NCBI GenBank assembly: GCA_029067085.1
Contig: JAIEFE010000003.1
Coordinates: 1 to 64,000, forward strand
Direction: 5' to 3'
Source: Lachnospiraceae bacterium
Lineage (GTDB): Bacteria > Bacillota > Clostridia > Lachnospirales > Lachnospiraceae
DNA: 64,000 nucleotides
A program made the translations under genes and the position numbers. This document shows, one piece after another, positions 60,660 through 64,000 of the stretch (positions are counted from its first letter, which is position 1; each line of letters begins with the position of its first letter). Below the pieces are notes generated by a model. It was given only the letters and a program-made list of their open reading frames with translations. It did not search any database and was not told the DNA's origin.

Positions 60660-61828
60660 TGGATAAGATAAGACTTGGAATACTCGGCGTTGGTAATATG
60701 GGAAGCGGACATTTGCAAAATGTTGCCGACGGAAAATGTCCGAAGGTTGAGGTGACCGCGGTTACCGATATTAACCCTGAAAAGCTGGACAGCGCGATGA
60801 AGATCTGCCCCTCCGTCCGCTGCTTTGACAGCGCGGAGAAAATGTTTGACAGCGGTCTCGTTGACGCGGTACTTATTGCCGTGCCGCATTATGAACATCC
60901 TGTTTGGGCAATGGAATGCTTTAAGCGCGGTATTCACGTTTTGATCGAGAAGCCAGCTGGAGTGACCACGCGCAGCGTTCGCGAGATGAACGAAGCAGCG
61001 GAGCGTTCGGGAGTCAAGTTCGCGATAATGTTCAATCAGCGCACCGACCCCATTTACCGAAAAGCGAGGGAGATAGTCAGCAGTGGCGCGCTTGGGCAGA
61101 CGAAGCGACTCGTCTGGATAATCACCAATTGGTATCGCACTCAGGCATACTACGATTCGGGCAGCTGGCGCGCGACATGGAACGGCGAGGGCGGAGGTGT
61201 GCTGCTAAATCAGGCACCGCATAATCTTGACCTTTGGCAGTGGATATTCGGTATGCCCAAAAGAGTTCGCGCGTTCTGTGCGGAGGGAAAGTATCACAAT
61301 ATCGGCGTCGAGGACGACGTAACTATCTACGGCGAATATGAAAACGGAGCGACCGCGGTGTTTGTTTCGTCAACGGGCGAGGCTCCGGGAACGAACCGTC
61401 TGGAAATAAGCGGAGATATGGGTAAGCTTGTCTTGGAGAACGGAATGCTGAAATGGTGGAAACTAAAAACTTCCGAGCGTGAGTTTTGCTTCACGGAGAA
61501 AAACGGATTTGTCTGCCCTGACTCGGACTACGAGGAGTATTCTGAAAAAGTTCCCGAAGGGCACCCGATCGTGCTTGAAAACTTTGCCGAAGCGATACTC
61601 GGTGAGGCAGAGCTTATCGCGGATGGTCGAGAGGGCCTGAATTCGCTCTCAATATCAAACGCGGCATATTTGTCGTCCTGGACGGACAATTGGGCGGAGC
61701 TGCCGACAAACGAGGAAATGTTCGAAACATATCTGAAACGCCTTTGCGAGCAAGAGACCGCCCGCAAAAGCGTCGTTTCCGAAAACAGCGAAGAATCATT
61801 GCGTGAACGCTGGAAAGTGAGATGGTAA
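60659..61828 (+). CDS. Gfo/Idh/MocA-family oxidoreductase
   Basis: A 389-residue NAD(P)-dependent sugar dehydrogenase. The N-terminal Rossmann fold has GILGVGNMGSGH (about residues 7-18). The active-site lysine lies in IEKPAG (about 98-103), and further conserved residues occur in RTDPIYRKAREIV and NQAPHNLDLWQWIFG. The substrate may be inositol, glucose or a glycoside. Coupling with the isomerase and the AraC regulator points to a small catabolic module, although no transporter is present. Confidence 0.9.
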   Translation: MDKIRLGILGVGNMGSGHLQNVADGKCPKVEVTAVTDINPEKLDSAMKICPSVRCFDSAEKMFDSGLVDAVLIAVPHYEHPVWAMECFKRGIHVLIEKPAGVTTRSVREMNEAAERSGVKFAIMFNQRTDPIYRKAREIVSSGALGQTKRLVWIITNWYRTQAYYDSGSWRATWNGEGGGVLLNQAPHNLDLWQWIFGMPKRVRAFCAEGKYHNIGVEDDVTIYGEYENGATAVFVSSTGEAPGTNRLEISGDMGKLVLENGMLKWWKLKTSEREFCFTEKNGFVCPDSDYEEYSEKVPEGHPIVLENFAEAILGEAELIADGREGLNSLSISNAAYLSSWTDNWAELPTNEEMFETYLKRLCEQETARKSVVSENSEESLRERWKVRW

Positions 61829-61844
61829 CTATCAGGAATAGCAT

Positions 61845-63821
61845 TCAACTTATATGATCCGGCAGCACATTTCGTTTCATATTGATAAAGGCGATCACAG
61901 TGTAAAGCAGATACACCAGGAAAAATAATCCCAGAGAAACGGCCAGAATCACCGGTGGACTGTTTACTCCCACCATCGTTCCCGGTTCCACCGCATTGCA
62001 CAGATCCAAAATAAAAGGAATTGCGATCATTACCGGGGGAATCACCGGCATAAGATAATAAATCGCAAGCTGCCGGAACAGTGTCTTCCTTATTTCGCGG
62101 CTGTCCATACCCAGCTTGCGGAGCAGTTCAAACTGGCGACGGTAGCGTCCTGCTTCGCTGAGCTGCTGGACAGTCAAAACAGTGGCGGCGGTCATAGCAA
62201 GGACCAAAGCCAAGTAGAAAAGGGGAAAGGAAGACATAGCGGACCATACGGCAACCTCTCTCACAAGGGATGCTTTCGAGTACATATAGTCCCAATCATT
62301 CTTGAGAGAGTTGATTCCGTCCATTGCCCGTACAAAGAGGGAGTTCTGCAGCGTTTCATACTGCTCTTTCGTAATATTATACTCCGTCATGGCAGCCACA
62401 GCGTATCGAAGGATCGGACGGGAAACGCACGCTTCATCCGGAACGATCAGCAGAAATTGATGACCATTGCCATTCCAATTATTTTGAGCAAATTGTTCCG
62501 TATAGATCCTGCCCTGAGAAAGAGTCTTTCCGTCCAGTGACAGAGGCTGGTTCCACCGGCTGAGCGTCTCTTCCAGATAGGGCATACAATGAATGATATA
62601 ATGATCCGGCTCTGATTCTGCTATTGGCAGTCCAAGCATATCCCGCAGAGCAGCATAATCACTGTACGCCATGAACAAACCGCTATTATAATCGTGGCTA
62701 TAGCTAAATGGATAGTAACCGGCAGTTTCTTCCAGATAGGTGACGAGTGAATCGTCAACGCCCTGATAAAGCTTATATTGCCAAGACGCAGTCAAGGGGA
62801 TTTGCTCTGCCATGCTTTCCAGGCATTGCTCCACATGGCTTTCCTGATCTGACACAAACAGCAGATCGAAAGCGTTTTTCTCCAATCGCCCCTGAAAGAT
62901 GCCGTTAAACACCATTCCTGCCCCTTCTGTGAGCAGGGTGGCGGTAAAGAGCAGCGAGATCGTTGCCATGACGATTCCCATGGTTGCGAGTTTTGAGGTC
63001 AGGGCGCGGAAGATCATCAAATTTTGGCCCTGATATTTCCGCTCCGGCTTTCGCTCAAAATATGCCGGGACGCCGGAGGAAAAGCTGGTAAAGAAACCGT
63101 AGATGAACGCTATGATACATCCTGCGCCGATCACACCGATCAGCAATTTCGTTGCTGCCATCAACATAAGCGTCCCTGCAATGCCCAATATTATGGAAAT
63201 AACAAACAGGGTTTTGCGAGTCTTGCTTTTTTTCACAAGCTCCGCCTCATTTTGCCGCTCAAAGTAAATGAGGTCATAGATTTTCATGCGGCGGATCCGT
63301 TTCCGGCTTCGAAACAACGCAAAGAAATAAATTGCGGAAAAGTAAAGCAAAGTCAGCACGATGGCCTTCAGGGAAAAGCGGTAATGAAAGTGATACGGCG
63401 CACTGAACATAGTAAGCAGGATGGCGCGGAGCGCCTGATAAAGCAGATTGCCAAACGGGATGCCGAACAGCAGTGCGACACCGCCCACCGACAGATTTTC
63501 CAAAAAGAACAGACGAGCCACCTGTTTGTTTTCCAGCCCGATGAGCAGATAGGTTCCCAACTCCCGGCTGCGGCGGGACAGCATAAATCCCGTAGTGTAA
63601 GACACCAGCCATCCGATGATAAAAACGACCACGATACTGGCAAGTACGATCATCAATGTCATATTATCCAACAAGCCGGACAGATTGTGAATTTCCTTTG
63701 AAAATACCAGACAGTTGAAGGCGTAAAGCATAGCACACACCATCACGATTGTGACAAAATAGATCAGATAATCGCCGGCCTGCCGTTTGGCGTTGCGGAG
63801 GGAAAGTTTAGATAACGTCAC
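61845..63821 (-). CDS. BceB-type FtsX ABC permease
   Basis: A 658-residue permease, start GTG 63821 with GGGAGGTGATATCA directly upstream. It has about ten membrane segments: four near the N-terminus (about 20-190), two around 220-280, one near 300, and three at the C-terminus, with a large outer domain at about 320-520. This is the layout of BceB/VraG bacitracin and lantibiotic resistance permeases. The partner ATPase ends 14 bases inside it on the same strand. The matching two-component genes are not in the window. Confidence 0.88.
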   Translation of the reverse strand: MTLSKLSLRNAKRQAGDYLIYFVTIVMVCAMLYAFNCLVFSKEIHNLSGLLDNMTLMIVLASIVVVFIIGWLVSYTTGFMLSRRSRELGTYLLIGLENKQVARLFFLENLSVGGVALLFGIPFGNLLYQALRAILLTMFSAPYHFHYRFSLKAIVLTLLYFSAIYFFALFRSRKRIRRMKIYDLIYFERQNEAELVKKSKTRKTLFVISIILGIAGTLMLMAATKLLIGVIGAGCIIAFIYGFFTSFSSGVPAYFERKPERKYQGQNLMIFRALTSKLATMGIVMATISLLFTATLLTEGAGMVFNGIFQGRLEKNAFDLLFVSDQESHVEQCLESMAEQIPLTASWQYKLYQGVDDSLVTYLEETAGYYPFSYSHDYNSGLFMAYSDYAALRDMLGLPIAESEPDHYIIHCMPYLEETLSRWNQPLSLDGKTLSQGRIYTEQFAQNNWNGNGHQFLLIVPDEACVSRPILRYAVAAMTEYNITKEQYETLQNSLFVRAMDGINSLKNDWDYMYSKASLVREVAVWSAMSSFPLFYLALVLAMTAATVLTVQQLSEAGRYRRQFELLRKLGMDSREIRKTLFRQLAIYYLMPVIPPVMIAIPFILDLCNAVEPGTMVGVNSPPVILAVSLGLFFLVYLLYTVIAFINMKRNVLPDHIS

Positions 63822-64000
63822 TGATATCACCTCCCAACAAGGCCAATACGTCCAGTATTTCATGGTAGAATACGCTGCGGCTGCGCTCTCCCCGGAGCAG
63901 TTCATTGAACAGCCGCCCGTCCTTTAAGAACAGGACGCGACCCGCATAACTGGCGCTGTATGCGTCATGCGTCACCATGAGGATGGTGGCGCCCATATTT
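63808..64000 (-). CDS. BceA-type ABC ATPase, C-terminal part
   Basis: Only the last 63 codons are in the window. The H-loop (VTHDAYSASYAGRVLFLKDG) and the typical end of a BceA-like ATPase are visible. The Walker motifs lie beyond 64000. It overlaps the permease start by 14 bases, indicating coupled translation of the transporter pair. Confidence 0.88.
   Translation of the reverse strand, partial: NMGATILMVTHDAYSASYAGRVLFLKDGRLFNELLRGERSRSVFYHEILDVLALLGGDISDVI

Overview
The window looks like a chromosomal segment of a flagellated, probably spore-forming Lachnospiraceae-type Firmicute from a gut habitat. The evidence is a choloylglycine (bile salt) hydrolase, flagellin with FliS, a BofA homologue, a CarD regulator, many BlaI/BlaR, ECF sigma and ABC-FtsX modules, and a Clostridia-type tad pilus operon. 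Assignments rest on recognising families by eye; no database search was run.

Layout. 1-9 kb is an A+T-rich accessory stretch. It holds the 3' end of a group II intron, a DUF1062-type zinc-ribbon protein, a serine hydrolase flanked by repeats, a divergent transcarbamylase, Nudix and HAD hydrolases (one HAD gene frameshifted, one Nudix gene reduced to a fragment), a Nudix-pyrophosphatase fusion, an AraC regulator, a GNAT and a Cys-rich protein. Two promoters here are near copies of each other, so part of this stretch arose by duplication. 9-19 kb holds a BlaI/BlaR1 pair with a dyad operator, a ParE-type toxin-antitoxin pair, a lipoprotein operon, an ABC exporter and a two-component system. 19.3-26 kb is a tandem duplication of an ABC ATPase plus large FtsX permease, probably controlled by that two-component system. 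26-33 kb contains a CheC/FliY-like protein, CarD, two ECF sigma/anti-sigma-type pairs, a lipoprotein, ComFB and a metal-efflux permease.

33-41 kb is more housekeeping in character: tRNA-Lys, tatD, rsmA, a TPR/acidic-repeat/AAA-like protein, glycogen branching enzyme and bile salt hydrolase. 41.4-46.4 kb is a flagellar group (a DUF6240-like giant protein, flagellin, fliS). A sigma-28-type promoter there shares its motif with one upstream of the CheC-like gene at 26.2 kb, and a third match lies after fliS. 46.4-47.1 kb has DUF2508 and bofA. 47.3-57.2 kb is one long co-directional tad operon: prepilin peptidase with a probable ATT start, TadZ, TadA, TadB, TadC, Flp pilin, a DUF5702-like protein, TadE with a metal-ligand-like tail, a second prepilin peptidase, a TadE/F-like pseudopilin and an FHA protein.

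57.2-64 kb is accessory again: small ORFs, an MFS efflux gene behind an attenuator-like hairpin and lacking its C-terminal end, a G+C-richer AraC/isomerase/dehydrogenase sugar module, and a BceAB-type ABC transporter that runs off the window end.
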